This document shows, in pieces, positions 14,029 through 21,819 of a stretch of DNA of 29,528 nt. The notes under the pieces were generated by a model. The model had not been told where the DNA came from. It was given only the letters and a program-made list of their open reading frames with translations, and did not search any database. Origin of the DNA: DATGKK01 sp035294725 (GTDB taxonomy: Bacteria > Actinomycetota > Acidimicrobiia > Acidimicrobiales > Bog-793); assembly GCA_035294725.1 (NCBI GenBank), contig DATGKK010000052.1:1-29528 (forward strand). The letters run 5' to 3'. How positions within the stretch are numbered: position 1 is the stretch's first letter; each line of letters starts with the position of its first letter. Position numbers and translations under genes: made by a program.

Positions 14029-15090
14029 GTGCTCGAACGCCTTCCCGAGTTCGAGGCCGAGTACGAGGACGTCCTCGCTCGCCTGGCCGACCCCGCCATC
14101 GGCAACGACCCGCGCCTGCTGCGTGACCTGTCCCGGCGCCACAAGGAGCTCGAGGCGCTCGTGCGGGCGATGCGCGAGCTGAAGGCGGCCGAGGACGACG
14201 CTGCTGCGGCCCGCGAGCTGCACGCCGAGTCGACCGGAGCGGAGCGCGAGCTCGCCCAGTTGGAGATCGAGGCCAACGAGGTCCGCATCGCGGCGCTCGA
14301 GGAGGAGCTGCGGACCCTTCTGCTCCCAAAGGACCCCAACGACGGACGGAACGTCATCGTCGAGATCCGGGGCGCCGAGGGCGGAGAAGAGGCGAACCTG
14401 TTCGCGAAGGACCTCTTCGACATGTACCTGCGCTACGCCGACCGCAGGTCGTGGCGGTCGGAGATTCTCGACCTGCGAGAGTCGGACCTCGACGGCATCG
14501 ACTCCGTCACCTTCGTCCTGAAGGGCGAGGACGCCTGGCTCAGGATGAAGCACGAGGCCGGGACCCACCGGGTCCAGCGGGTGCCGGTCACGGAGTCGCA
14601 GGGGAGGGTGCACACCTCCTCGGCCACGGTGAACGTCCTGCCGGAGGCCGACGAGGTGGAGATCGACATCGATCCGAACGACCTTCGCATCGACGTCTAC
14701 CGCTCCACCGGCCCGGGCGGGCAGTCCGTCAACACGACCGACTCCGCCGTCCGGATCACCCACGTGCCGACCGGGCTCGTCGTGGCCATGCAGGACGAGA
14801 AGAGCCAGATCCAGAACCGGGCGCGGGCGATGCAGGTGCTGCGGGCCCGCCTCTATGAGCTCGAGCGCCGAAAGCAGGAGGCCGAGCTCGCCCGGGAGCG
14901 CAAGGCCCAAGTCGGCGCCGGCGGCCGGGCGGACAAGATCCGTACCTACAACTTCAAGGAGAACCGGGTATCGGACCACCGGATCAACCTCACCCTGTAC
15001 AAGCTCGACAAGATCCTGACCGGCGACCTCGACGAGCTCGTGGACGCCCTCGTCGCTGATGAGCGCATCCGCCAGCTCAAGAGCGCCTGA
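14029..15090 (+). CDS. prfA: Peptide chain release factor 1
   Basis: This 353-residue factor reads UAA and UAG stop codons and triggers peptide release. The coiled N-terminal domain 1 (about 1-105) is Glu/Ala-rich. The stop-codon-recognition tripeptide P186-V187-T188 lies in RVPVTESQGRVHTSSATV, which is the RF1 (PxT) rather than the RF2 (SPF) type. The catalytic GGQ is G230-G231-Q232 in STGPGGQSVNTTDSAV. GTG 14029 follows a -10 hexamer at leaderless distance and gives the expected N-terminus (MLERLPEFEAEYEDV). Its 3' end overlaps prmC, whose product methylates the GGQ glutamine; this pairing is widely conserved. Confidence 0.96.
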   Translation: MLERLPEFEAEYEDVLARLADPAIGNDPRLLRDLSRRHKELEALVRAMRELKAAEDDAAAARELHAESTGAERELAQLEIEANEVRIAALEEELRTLLLPKDPNDGRNVIVEIRGAEGGEEANLFAKDLFDMYLRYADRRSWRSEILDLRESDLDGIDSVTFVLKGEDAWLRMKHEAGTHRVQRVPVTESQGRVHTSSATVNVLPEADEVEIDIDPNDLRIDVYRSTGPGGQSVNTTDSAVRITHVPTGLVVAMQDEKSQIQNRARAMQVLRARLYELERRKQEAELARERKAQVGAGGRADKIRTYNFKENRVSDHRINLTLYKLDKILTGDLDELVDALVADERIRQLKSA

Positions 15091-15922
15091 GGCTCCGTCC
15101 GCGCTGCGCCGGCGCATCGAGGCCGCGCTCGCCCCGATGGTGCCGGCGCGCCATGAGGCTCGTTTCATCGCCGAGGACGCCCTCGCCGCCGGTGGCGGCG
15201 ACCCGATCGCTTACGCCCTCGAGCTCGCACGGCGGCGCGCCGCCGGGGAGCCGCTCCAGCACGTGCTCGGCCACTGGGGCTTCCGGCGGCTCGACGTGCT
15301 CACGGATCGGCGTGCCCTCGTGCCCCGCCCCGAGACGGAGACGCTCGTGTCGGTGGCGCTCTCCGCGCTCGCCAGAGTCGAGGGCGAGCGCTTCCCGCTC
15401 CTTGGCGCCGATCTCGGGACGGGTTCCGGGGTCATCGCCTGCTGCCTCGCCTCGGAGTCGGTGCGACCGGTGGTCGTGCATGCGACCGACCTCTCCGAAC
15501 CTGCGCTCGCTCTGGCCGCCGAGAACGTGGCCCGGTGCCTCGAAGTTTCGTCCCAGGGCCGCGTCGTCGTGCATCGCGGCTCCTGGTTCGACGCCCTGCC
15601 GAGCGACCTCGAGGGCGAGCTCGACCTCGTGGTGTCGAACCCCCCCTATCTGGCGGAGGCGGAGTGGCGCGAGCTCGATGCAGTGGTGAGGGACTACGAC
15701 CCGCCTGCCGCGCTGATCGCCGGACCGACCGGCCTCGAGTGCCTCGAGCAGCTCGTGGTGGGCGGCCGGCAGTGGCTCCGGCCCGGCGGCGCCATCGCTC
15801 TGGAATGCGCGCCTCACCAGGCCCCGGAGCTCCTCCGGCTCGCCGGCGCGGTCGGCTACCACAGCCCGGCGGTGGCGAGGGACCTCGCGGGGCGCGACAG
15901 GATCCTGCTCGCGTGGCGCTGA
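15059..15922 (+). CDS. prmC: Release factor glutamine methyltransferase
   Basis: This 287-residue SAM-dependent enzyme N5-methylates the Gln of the release factor GGQ motif. The N-terminal helical domain contains GEPLQHVLGHWGFRRL and VPRPETETLV. The Rossmann domain has the SAM loop DLGTGSGVIACCLA and the catalytic NPPY (194-197). ATG 15059 lies inside the end of prfA (32-nt overlap), so translation is coupled to its substrate's gene. The last bases overlap the next gene by 10 nt. The first 20 residues are poorly conserved, so a slightly later start is possible. Confidence 0.93.
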   Translation: MSASASSRAPEAPSALRRRIEAALAPMVPARHEARFIAEDALAAGGGDPIAYALELARRRAAGEPLQHVLGHWGFRRLDVLTDRRALVPRPETETLVSVALSALARVEGERFPLLGADLGTGSGVIACCLASESVRPVVVHATDLSEPALALAAENVARCLEVSSQGRVVVHRGSWFDALPSDLEGELDLVVSNPPYLAEAEWRELDAVVRDYDPPAALIAGPTGLECLEQLVVGGRQWLRPGGAIALECAPHQAPELLRLAGAVGYHSPAVARDLAGRDRILLAWR

Positions 15923-16551
15923 GCGACGAGCTCGAGGCCGCCGTCGCCGCGGTGAAGCGGGGCGAGGTGATCGGCCTCCCGACCGACACCGTCTACGGAG
16001 TGGGGGCCGATCCGTTCCGGCCTGATGCGGCCGGGCGAGTCTTCGCCGCGAAGTGGCGCCCGGAGGCGGTGGCGCTGCCAGTGCTCGTCGCCGACCCCGA
16101 GACCGCGACGGAGCTCGCGGTCCTTGACGGCCCAGCCCGGATCCTTGCTGCCCGCTTCTGGCCGGGTCCGCTCACGATGGTCCTCCGGCGCCTAGACGGC
16201 GTCGAGCTCCACCTCGGAGGAGATCCCACCACCGTCGGACTTCGCTGTCCGGATCATGAGGTGGCGAGAGCGGTGCTCGCCCGCACCGGGCCGTTAGCGG
16301 TGACGAGCGCCAACCGCCATGGCGAGCCCCCCGCCACGACGGCCGGCGAGGTGCGCCGCCAGCTCGGGGCGGGTGTGGCCGTCGTGATCGACGCCGGGCG
16401 CTGCGACGGATCACCCTCGACCGTCGTCTCGTTGCTCGGAGACGACGATGCCGATGAAGGCGGCCTTCGGCCGGCTGGAGGGCTGCGCATCCTCCGGCAG
16501 GGCTCGATCAGCGAGGCCGACCTCCTCTCCTGCCTCGAGGCCGGTCCTTGA
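15913..16551 (+). CDS. tsaC: Threonylcarbamoyl-AMP synthase (TsaC/Sua5 family)
   Basis: This 212-residue YrdC-domain enzyme makes L-threonylcarbamoyl-AMP from threonine, bicarbonate and ATP, the first step of the t6A37 tRNA modification. Signatures seen are GLPTDTVYGVGADP (about 21-34), KWRPEAVALPVLVAD (a diverged form of the usual K-x-R-P loop), FWPGPLTMVL, and VTSANRHGEPPATT. It ends soon after the YrdC domain, so it is the short TsaC form without a Sua5 C-terminal domain. GTG 15913 overlaps the prmC stop by 10 nt. The prfA-prmC-sua5 order is conserved in Actinobacteria. Confidence 0.92.
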   Translation: MALSDELEAAVAAVKRGEVIGLPTDTVYGVGADPFRPDAAGRVFAAKWRPEAVALPVLVADPETATELAVLDGPARILAARFWPGPLTMVLRRLDGVELHLGGDPTTVGLRCPDHEVARAVLARTGPLAVTSANRHGEPPATTAGEVRRQLGAGVAVVIDAGRCDGSPSTVVSLLGDDDADEGGLRPAGGLRILRQGSISEADLLSCLEAGP

Positions 16552-16639
16552 GCAGCGGCTCGAAGGAGCCCGCCGTCCGAGGGGGTTCCTGGCACCGACG
16601 AGCGCCGTGAGGAGAGCTCCCGCCCGCTCCAACCCGGTC

Positions 16640-16654
16640 CGGCACGCCGTGCCG
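16640..16654. terminator. Short hairpin between tsaC and glyA
   Basis: CGGCAC (16640-16645) and GTGCCG (16649-16654) pair around GCC. It lies in the 224-base gap after tsaC, a stretch in which I see no gene. No T run follows. It may end the prfA-prmC-tsaC transcript. Confidence 0.28.
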
Positions 16655-16763
16655 AGAGGCTCGCCCGAGCAGGCTCTCCGGCTGTTCCGGGCGGCCGCCG
16701 TCGGCAGCAGGGCCGGGAGGGCCGGGCGCCGGAGCCGGCCAGAGATCCCGGGAGGCGCCTCGG

Positions 16764-16769
16764 TAGACT
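16764..16769 (+). promoter_or_regulatory. -10 element for a leaderless glyA mRNA
   Basis: TAGACT ends exactly 6 nt before the glyA ATG at 16776, with no Shine-Dalgarno sequence between. This matches the geometry at hom and prfA. It leaves no room for a 5' riboswitch. Confidence 0.58.
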
Positions 16770-16775
16770 GCGGCA

Positions 16776-18104
16776 ATGACCACTGCCTCCTCCGGGCGAG
16801 GGCCGCGGGGTCGATCGACCGCGGCGATCGGATGGGAGAGCCTTGACGCCGACCCTGAGCTGCGGGCCCTGCTCGAACGGGAGCTGCACCGGCAGCGCAC
16901 CACCATCCAGCTCATCGCCTCGGAGAACTTCACCTCCCCGGCCGTGATGGCGGCCTCGGCGTCCGTCCTCACCAACAAGTACTCCGAGGGCTACCCGGGC
17001 CGGCGGTACTACGGCGGCAACGTGATCGCCGACGAGGTCGAGAGCCTCGCACGGGAGAGGGCGGCAGCATTGTTCGGGGCGGAGTATGCGAACGTCCAGC
17101 CGCACGCCGGCGCCTCCGCGAACCTCGGCGCCTACATGGCGCTCGCGGAGCCGGGCGACACGATCCTGGCCATGCGCCTTGACCAGGGCGGCCACCTCAC
17201 GCACGGCTCCCCGGTGAGCATCACCGGCAAGCTCTACCGGTTCGTCGCCTACGGCGTCACGCCGGCCGAAGCCGACGGCAGCGGCGAGCGCATCGACCTC
17301 GACCAGGTGCGCGACCTCGCCAAGCGGGAGCGTCCCCGCCTGATCGTCGCCGGGGCGACGGCCTACTCCCGCACGATCGACCCGGCGCCGTTCAAAGAGA
17401 TTGCGGACGACGTCGGCGCGAGGTTCATGTTCGACGCCGCCCACCCGGCCGGCCTGATCGCGGCCGGAGAGCACCCGAGCCCGGTCGGCGTCGCGGACGT
17501 CGTCACCTTCACGACCCATAAGACGCTCCGGGGACCGAGAGGTGGCGCAATCCTCGCGGGGGCCGAGCTCGGGAGGAAGTTCGACTCGGCGATCTTCCCG
17601 GGCCTGCAGGGCGGTCCTCTCATGCACACGATCGCAGCCAAGGCGGTCGCCTTCGCCGAGGCCGCCCGCTCGGAGTTCAAGGCCTACGCCGCCCAGGTGC
17701 GGGCGAACGCCCGGGCCTTTGCCGACGCGCTCGCCGCCGAGGGCTTCCGGCTCGTCGCGGGCGGCACCGACAACCACCTCGTCCTCGTCGACCTGCGCGA
17801 CTTCGACCCCGAGCTCACCGGCAAGGCTGCCCAGGAGGTGCTCGACCGCGCCGGCATCACCTGCAACCGCAACCAGATCCCGAACGATCCGCGACCGCCG
17901 TTCGTGACGAGCGGCCTCCGCCTCGGCACGGCAGCCGAGACGACGGCTGGCATGAGGGAGCCGCAGATGTCCGAGGTGGCCGCGTTGATCGCGCGCACAC
18001 TGCGCCACCGGGAGGACGACTCGGAGATCGAGTCGGTGAGGCGGGAGGTCCGTGACCTCTGCGCCGAGTTCGATCCTTACCCAGATGGCGTCACCGACGC
18101 CTGA
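16776..18104 (+). CDS. glyA: Serine hydroxymethyltransferase
   Basis: This 442-residue PLP enzyme interconverts serine and glycine with tetrahydrofolate, supplying glycine and one-carbon units. Conserved segments are IQLIASENFTSPAVMAASASVLTNKYSEGYPGRRYYGG, then MFDAAHPAGLIAAG, then the PLP lysine K249 in TFTTHKTLRGPRGG, then GGPLMHTIAAKAVAF, and later SGLRLGTAAETTAGM near the end. There is a roughly 20-residue N-terminal extension (MTTASSGRGPRGRST) before the first helix. ATG 16776 is favoured by the leaderless promoter. It lies between tsaC and the glycosyl-phosphate transferase, a place it does not occupy in the mycobacterial order I recall. Confidence 0.96.
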   Translation: MTTASSGRGPRGRSTAAIGWESLDADPELRALLERELHRQRTTIQLIASENFTSPAVMAASASVLTNKYSEGYPGRRYYGGNVIADEVESLARERAAALFGAEYANVQPHAGASANLGAYMALAEPGDTILAMRLDQGGHLTHGSPVSITGKLYRFVAYGVTPAEADGSGERIDLDQVRDLAKRERPRLIVAGATAYSRTIDPAPFKEIADDVGARFMFDAAHPAGLIAAGEHPSPVGVADVVTFTTHKTLRGPRGGAILAGAELGRKFDSAIFPGLQGGPLMHTIAAKAVAFAEAARSEFKAYAAQVRANARAFADALAAEGFRLVAGGTDNHLVLVDLRDFDPELTGKAAQEVLDRAGITCNRNQIPNDPRPPFVTSGLRLGTAAETTAGMREPQMSEVAALIARTLRHREDDSEIESVRREVRDLCAEFDPYPDGVTDA

Positions 18105-18145
18105 TACTGCGAGAGGCGCGGTCCGCGAGGTGACCGGGTGACGAC

Positions 18146-19477
18146 GTGAGCCCGGAGGTCAGCTCGGCGCTCGTGGCCGGGATCGCGGCTGTGGCAACGT
18201 TCGGGCTGACGTTTCTCATCAGGGCGGTGGCCACCGGGCGCGGCCTCGTCGTCCAGCCCGATCCGCAGCGTGTCCACACGCAGGCCACCCCGACCGCTGG
18301 CGGTCTTGCGCTGATCCTCGGCTTCGCCTTCGCCGTCCTCGTCGCTCGTCCGCTCGGTTTCACCCGCTACCGACTCGGCCACTCGCTCTTCGCGCTGAAC
18401 GGGACGGAGATCGTCGGGGTGGTGATCGCGGTCGTCGTCATCGGCCTGCTCGGCCTCGTCGACGACGTGAGGGGCACCTCGCCCCCTGCCAAGGTCGCCG
18501 GCCAGGTTCTCGCAGCGATGGTCCTGTACTTCTTCGGCGTGACGATGACCCAGGTGAAGGTCCCCTTCGTCTCCTCCTACATCGTCCTAGGAGCGACGCT
18601 GCTGCCCCTCGTGACCGCCCTGTGGGTGGTCGGGATCGCGAACGCGGTCAACCTGATCGACGGCCTCGACGGCCTCGCCGCCGGGGTGGTCGCGATCGGG
18701 GCCGGTTCGCTCTGCATCTACGGGCTCCGCCTCATCGACCTCGGTGCGCTCGCCCAGAACAACATCGGGCCGCTGCTCGCGGCCGCCTGCTGCGGCATCT
18801 GCGTCGGCTTCCTCCCTCACAACTTCTACCGGGCGAAGATCTTCATGGGCGACACGGGCGCCATGGTGCTCGGGCTCCTCATGGCGGCGGCGACGATGGA
18901 GATCGGCGGGCAGGCGAACTACGTGATCTCCGGTGCGACGTACTTCTTCGTCGCACCCCTCGTCGTCCCGATCGTGATCCTCGCCGTGCCGCTCCTCGAC
19001 ACGGCGCTCGCGGTCGTGCGGAGGGCCGTCCGGCGCACGAAGGTCACTGAGCGCGACCTCGAGCACCTGCACTACCGACTCATGCGCCTCGGACACGGCC
19101 ACCGCCGCGCCGTGCTCGTGCTCTGGGGGTGGACGCTCGTCCTCTCGGGGCTCGTGCTCTACCCGGTCTTCTACCCCCGCTGGAACGCGGCCGTCCCCTT
19201 TGCCGTCGCCATCCTCGCCATCGCCCTCGTCACGGCCTTCCGGCCCGGCCTTCGCCGGACCGGAAGGGGAGCACCTGCACCCGCCGTCGCGACGGACGTC
19301 GACGGCGCTGCCGACCACCGTCCCGGGCTCCGAAGGACACCGGTGGGCACCGACGAGACCGTCGGGGGAGCACCGCCCGGCGGTGCCGGCCTGGGTGGGC
19401 ACGACGGCGCCGCCGAGGCCTACCGCAGAGCCCACCGCCGCCGTTTTGCCCGGCACCACCCTCCGATGCGAGGATAG
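18146..19477 (+). CDS. Undecaprenyl-phosphate N-acetylhexosamine-1-phosphate transferase (WecA/TagO/Rfe type)
   Basis: This 443-residue polytopic membrane enzyme is of the MraY/WecA family, with about ten membrane segments. It transfers a sugar-1-phosphate (commonly GlcNAc-1-P) from a UDP-sugar to polyprenyl phosphate, starting cell-wall polysaccharide linkers. Visible motifs are the Mg-binding DD (D106-D107 in LGLVDDVRG), NAVNLIDGLDGLAAG, KIFMGDTGAMVLG, and the HLHYRLMRLGHGHR loop typical of WecA rather than MraY. After the last membrane segment, a low-complexity Gly/Pro/Arg-rich tail of about 75 residues extends beyond the usual end. GTG 18146 is the likely start. In mycobacteria rfe occupies the same spot before the atp operon, and transcription may run on into it (9-nt gap). 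Confidence 0.88.
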   Translation: MSPEVSSALVAGIAAVATFGLTFLIRAVATGRGLVVQPDPQRVHTQATPTAGGLALILGFAFAVLVARPLGFTRYRLGHSLFALNGTEIVGVVIAVVVIGLLGLVDDVRGTSPPAKVAGQVLAAMVLYFFGVTMTQVKVPFVSSYIVLGATLLPLVTALWVVGIANAVNLIDGLDGLAAGVVAIGAGSLCIYGLRLIDLGALAQNNIGPLLAAACCGICVGFLPHNFYRAKIFMGDTGAMVLGLLMAAATMEIGGQANYVISGATYFFVAPLVVPIVILAVPLLDTALAVVRRAVRRTKVTERDLEHLHYRLMRLGHGHRRAVLVLWGWTLVLSGLVLYPVFYPRWNAAVPFAVAILAIALVTAFRPGLRRTGRGAPAPAVATDVDGAADHRPGLRRTPVGTDETVGGAPPGGAGLGGHDGAAEAYRRAHRRRFARHHPPMRG

Positions 19478-19486
19478 GCGCGCGAA

Positions 19487-19690
19487 GTGAGCAGCAAGCC
19501 CACGCCGGGTCCGTTCCAGTACATCGGCCTGGGGAGCTCGATCGCCCTCTGCCTCGTAGCCGGAATGGGAGGTGGCTACCTGCTGGGCGAGCGGCTCGGC
19601 GCGGTGGCGCTGCTCACGTTCGCCGGCCTTGTGGTGGGCATCGCAGCGGCGGTGGCGACGGCAAGGTCGGCGATCAAGAGGTACATGTGA
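19487..19690 (+). CDS. AtpZ/AtpI-like small membrane protein
   Basis: This 67-residue protein has two membrane helices. It opens FQYIGLGSSIALCLVAGMGGGYLLGERLG and continues LLTFAGLVVGIAAAVATARSAIKRYM. The G-rich first helix followed by GYLLGERLG resembles the small putative ATP synthase accessory family (AtpZ), in which GxxxGxxLD is usual. It is thought to help c-ring assembly or Mg/Ca transport with AtpI. It begins at GTG 19487, 9 nt after the previous stop, and precedes the atpI-type gene. Identification rests on size, topology and place. Confidence 0.72.
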   Translation: MSSKPTPGPFQYIGLGSSIALCLVAGMGGGYLLGERLGAVALLTFAGLVVGIAAAVATARSAIKRYM

Positions 19691-19763
19691 CGAGCCAGCA
19701 GCGTGGCCGGCCGGGTCCGATCGGCACGGACGTCCCCGCTGCAAGGAAGATGACGACCGCCAT

Positions 19764-20180
19764 ATGAATTCACTCGGACCCCTGCTCGAGCAGTTCTCCC
19801 TGCCCGAGATCTCGAGCGTGCTGAAGCGCACCGTCTTCACCGCGCTCGGGCTCGGCGTCGTCGCGGTCGTCGCCACCTTGTTCGTGTCGCAGCCCCTGTT
19901 CGGCCTCGGCGTGTGCATCGGCCTCGGACTCGGGCTCCTCAACATCCGCATGGTCACGAACCAGACCGCGAGGGTCACCCAGCTCCAGCCGGCGAAGCCG
20001 GTGAGGGCGCTCGCCTCGATGACGCTCGCCCGGCTCGGGATCACGACCGTGTGCGTGATCGTCCTGTTCATCGCCTCGAGGTGGCTGGGCTTTGGCACCG
20101 CGGCCGGGCTCTGCCTGTTCTACCTGCTCTTCGTCGGCAACATCATCGCGATGATGGTGCGGCACAAGGTGTCCACATGA
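19764..20180 (+). CDS. atpI: ATP synthase protein I-like (AtpI)
   Basis: This 138-residue protein has four predicted membrane helices (roughly 23-41, 44-60, 78-98 and 103-123). It is the usual first product of F-type atp operons and is considered a c-ring assembly chaperone rather than a stable subunit. The GLGLGLLNIRMV segment, the RLGITTVCVIVLFI helix and the final VGNIIAMMVRH fit the family loosely. ATG 19764 is chosen as the first codon before the amphipathic LGPLLEQFSLPEI helix. Its stop overlaps atpB as ATGA. Confidence 0.75.
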   Translation: MNSLGPLLEQFSLPEISSVLKRTVFTALGLGVVAVVATLFVSQPLFGLGVCIGLGLGLLNIRMVTNQTARVTQLQPAKPVRALASMTLARLGITTVCVIVLFIASRWLGFGTAAGLCLFYLLFVGNIIAMMVRHKVST

Positions 20181-20914
20181 TCGGGTCGTCGCTCCTCGCC
20201 GTGAACGTCGCGGTGGGACAACACATCCAGACCAAGCTCTTCGGCCTGACGATCAACCTCGACGACGTCCTCGCCACGGTCGCTGCCGGCCTTATCCTCG
20301 TCGTCCTCGGCCTGGTCCTGCGCGCGCGGGTCACCTCGGGAGTGCCGGGCAAGCTCCAGCTCGTCTACGAGACGATCGTCGGAGCGGCGACGAACCAGGT
20401 CGAGACGACGATGGGGCCAAAGGGCCTGTTCATCGTGCCCCTCGCCGTGACGCTGTTCATGTTCATCCTGCTCTGCAACTGGTTCGAGCTGATCCCGTCT
20501 GCGCTGCAGGGACACCTCGAGGTGATCACCTCACCCACCGGCGACATCAACCTGCCGCTCGCGCTCGCGCTCACGGTCATCGTGCTCGTCCACGTGACCT
20601 GGATCCGGCTCCACGGGCTGAAGAGCTATCTCGGCCACTACTTCAAGCCGTACAAGGGCCTGTTCCTGATCAACGTGATCGAGGAGATCGCAAAGATCTT
20701 CACCCTCGCCCTCCGGCTCTTCGGCAACATCTTCGCGGGCGGCATCCTCATCACCCTGATCGCGGCCTTCCCTCCACAGTGGATCCTGCCGACCCCGCTG
20801 CTGCAGTTCGTCTGGAAGCTGTTCGACGGCTTTTTCGTCGCACCGGTCCAGGCGTTCATCTTCGCCCTCCTCACGATCATCTACATGCAGTCCGCCGTGT
20901 CGGGCGGCCACTGA
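20177..20914 (+). CDS. atpB: F0F1 ATP synthase subunit a
   Basis: This 245-residue membrane subunit forms the proton half-channels against the c ring. The essential arginine is R180 in FTLALRLFGNIFAGGIL, and the following helix LFDGFFVAPVQAFIFALLTIIYMQSAV is the conserved C-terminal segment. The N-terminus (QHIQTKLFGLTINLDDVLAT) matches the periplasmic start of actinobacterial subunits. ATG 20177 overlaps the atpI stop by 4 nt. Confidence 0.95.
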   Translation: MIGSSLLAVNVAVGQHIQTKLFGLTINLDDVLATVAAGLILVVLGLVLRARVTSGVPGKLQLVYETIVGAATNQVETTMGPKGLFIVPLAVTLFMFILLCNWFELIPSALQGHLEVITSPTGDINLPLALALTVIVLVHVTWIRLHGLKSYLGHYFKPYKGLFLINVIEEIAKIFTLALRLFGNIFAGGILITLIAAFPPQWILPTPLLQFVWKLFDGFFVAPVQAFIFALLTIIYMQSAVSGGH

Positions 20915-20988
20915 GCCAGCCTGCGGCTTACCGACAGCCACGACCTCTCGCACACCCACGCTCAACCCATAGGAGACAGACAACAGAA

Positions 20989-21252
20989 ATGGCACAGACC
21001 ACCCAGCAAGCCATCCAGCTGGCGGGCGCCATGGTCGGCGGTGGCCTCGCTCTCGGCGGCGGTGCCGTCGGCGCAGCCATCGGTGACGGCCTCGCCGGCA
21101 GCCAGACGATCGCCGGCATCGCCCGGCAGCCCGAAGCTCAGAGCCGCCTCTACACGACGATGTTCCTCGTCGTCGGTCTCTGCGAAGCCATGTACGTCAT
21201 CAACCTCGCGTTCATGGCGTTCTTCGTCTTCGTCGAGGCGGCGAAGAAGTAG
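20989..21252 (+). CDS. atpE: F0F1 ATP synthase subunit c
   Basis: This 87-residue two-helix proteolipid forms the rotor ring. The Gly-rich first helix is GGGLALGGGAVGAAIGDGLAG. The polar loop ARQPEAQ is canonical, and the proton-carrying carboxylate is E66 in VVGLCEAMYVINLAFMAFF. The ESTxxY sodium signature is not present, so a proton ring is likely. The ATG at 20989 follows AGGAGA about 12 nt upstream, in a 74-base gap after atpB, the longest in the operon. This may allow the extra translation needed for c stoichiometry. Confidence 0.96.
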   Translation: MAQTTQQAIQLAGAMVGGGLALGGGAVGAAIGDGLAGSQTIAGIARQPEAQSRLYTTMFLVVGLCEAMYVINLAFMAFFVFVEAAKK

Positions 21253-21267
21253 CCGTCGAGGCCCACG

Positions 21268-21819
21268 ATGCCCGTCCCAGTGACCCACCTGCACCCCGCC
21301 GTGATGGCCCTCGGGTCGGTCTTCCTCATCCCGAACTTCACGTTCGTCCTCGAGTGGATCGCCTTCGTCGCCGTCCTCGCCTTCTTCGCGCGGGTCATCC
21401 TGCCTCCGCTGCGGCGGGCGATGAACGAGCGGGAAGCGTCCATCCGCAGCAACATCCAGGCGGCCGAGGACGCGAGGCGTGAAGCGGCACAACTCGTGGA
21501 GCAGCGCCGCGAGGCCCTCGAGGCCGCCCGGAACGAGGCACGCCAGATCGTCGACCAGGCGAACGAGGTGGCAGAGCAGCTGAAGGAGGAGGGGCGCCAG
21601 CGCGGCCAGGCGGAGTACGAGCGGCTGGTCCAGGCGGCCCGCTCCGAGATCGAGCTCGAGCGCCAGCGCGCCCGCGACGAGGTCATGGGAGAGGTCGGCG
21701 AGCTCGTGCTGCGGGCGGCCGAGCGAGTGATCGGCAGCGGGCTCGACGGTGAGCGCCACCGGGCGCTCGTGGACGAGGCCATTGCCGCCGCTCAGTCAAG
21801 CGGGGACGGGACCGCCTGA
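21268..21819 (+). CDS. atpF: F0F1 ATP synthase subunit b
   Basis: This 183-residue peripheral-stalk subunit has one membrane helix near the N-terminus (about 25-45, FVLEWIAFVAVLAFFARVIL). A long charged coiled coil follows (AEDARREAAQLVEQRREALEAARNEA onward), and the C-terminus contacts delta. Its length is standard. Unlike mycobacteria, b is not fused to delta: its TGA shares a base with the atpH ATG (TGATG at 21817-21821). One b gene is present, so the stalk is probably a homodimer unless another copy exists. Confidence 0.93.
   Translation: MPVPVTHLHPAVMALGSVFLIPNFTFVLEWIAFVAVLAFFARVILPPLRRAMNEREASIRSNIQAAEDARREAAQLVEQRREALEAARNEARQIVDQANEVAEQLKEEGRQRGQAEYERLVQAARSEIELERQRARDEVMGEVGELVLRAAERVIGSGLDGERHRALVDEAIAAAQSSGDGTA

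Noticed and set aside
16552..16775. Glycine riboswitch or other leader before glyA
   Set aside because: The -10 element 6 nt before the ATG leaves no leader. No tandem aptamer-like structure was recognised in the gap.
16254..18008. Long minus-strand open frame opposite tsaC and glyA
   Set aside because: It is a shadow of high-GC third-position bias. The plus strand encodes clear TsaC and GlyA, and the minus translation is Arg/Gly/Asp-rich without a recognisable domain.
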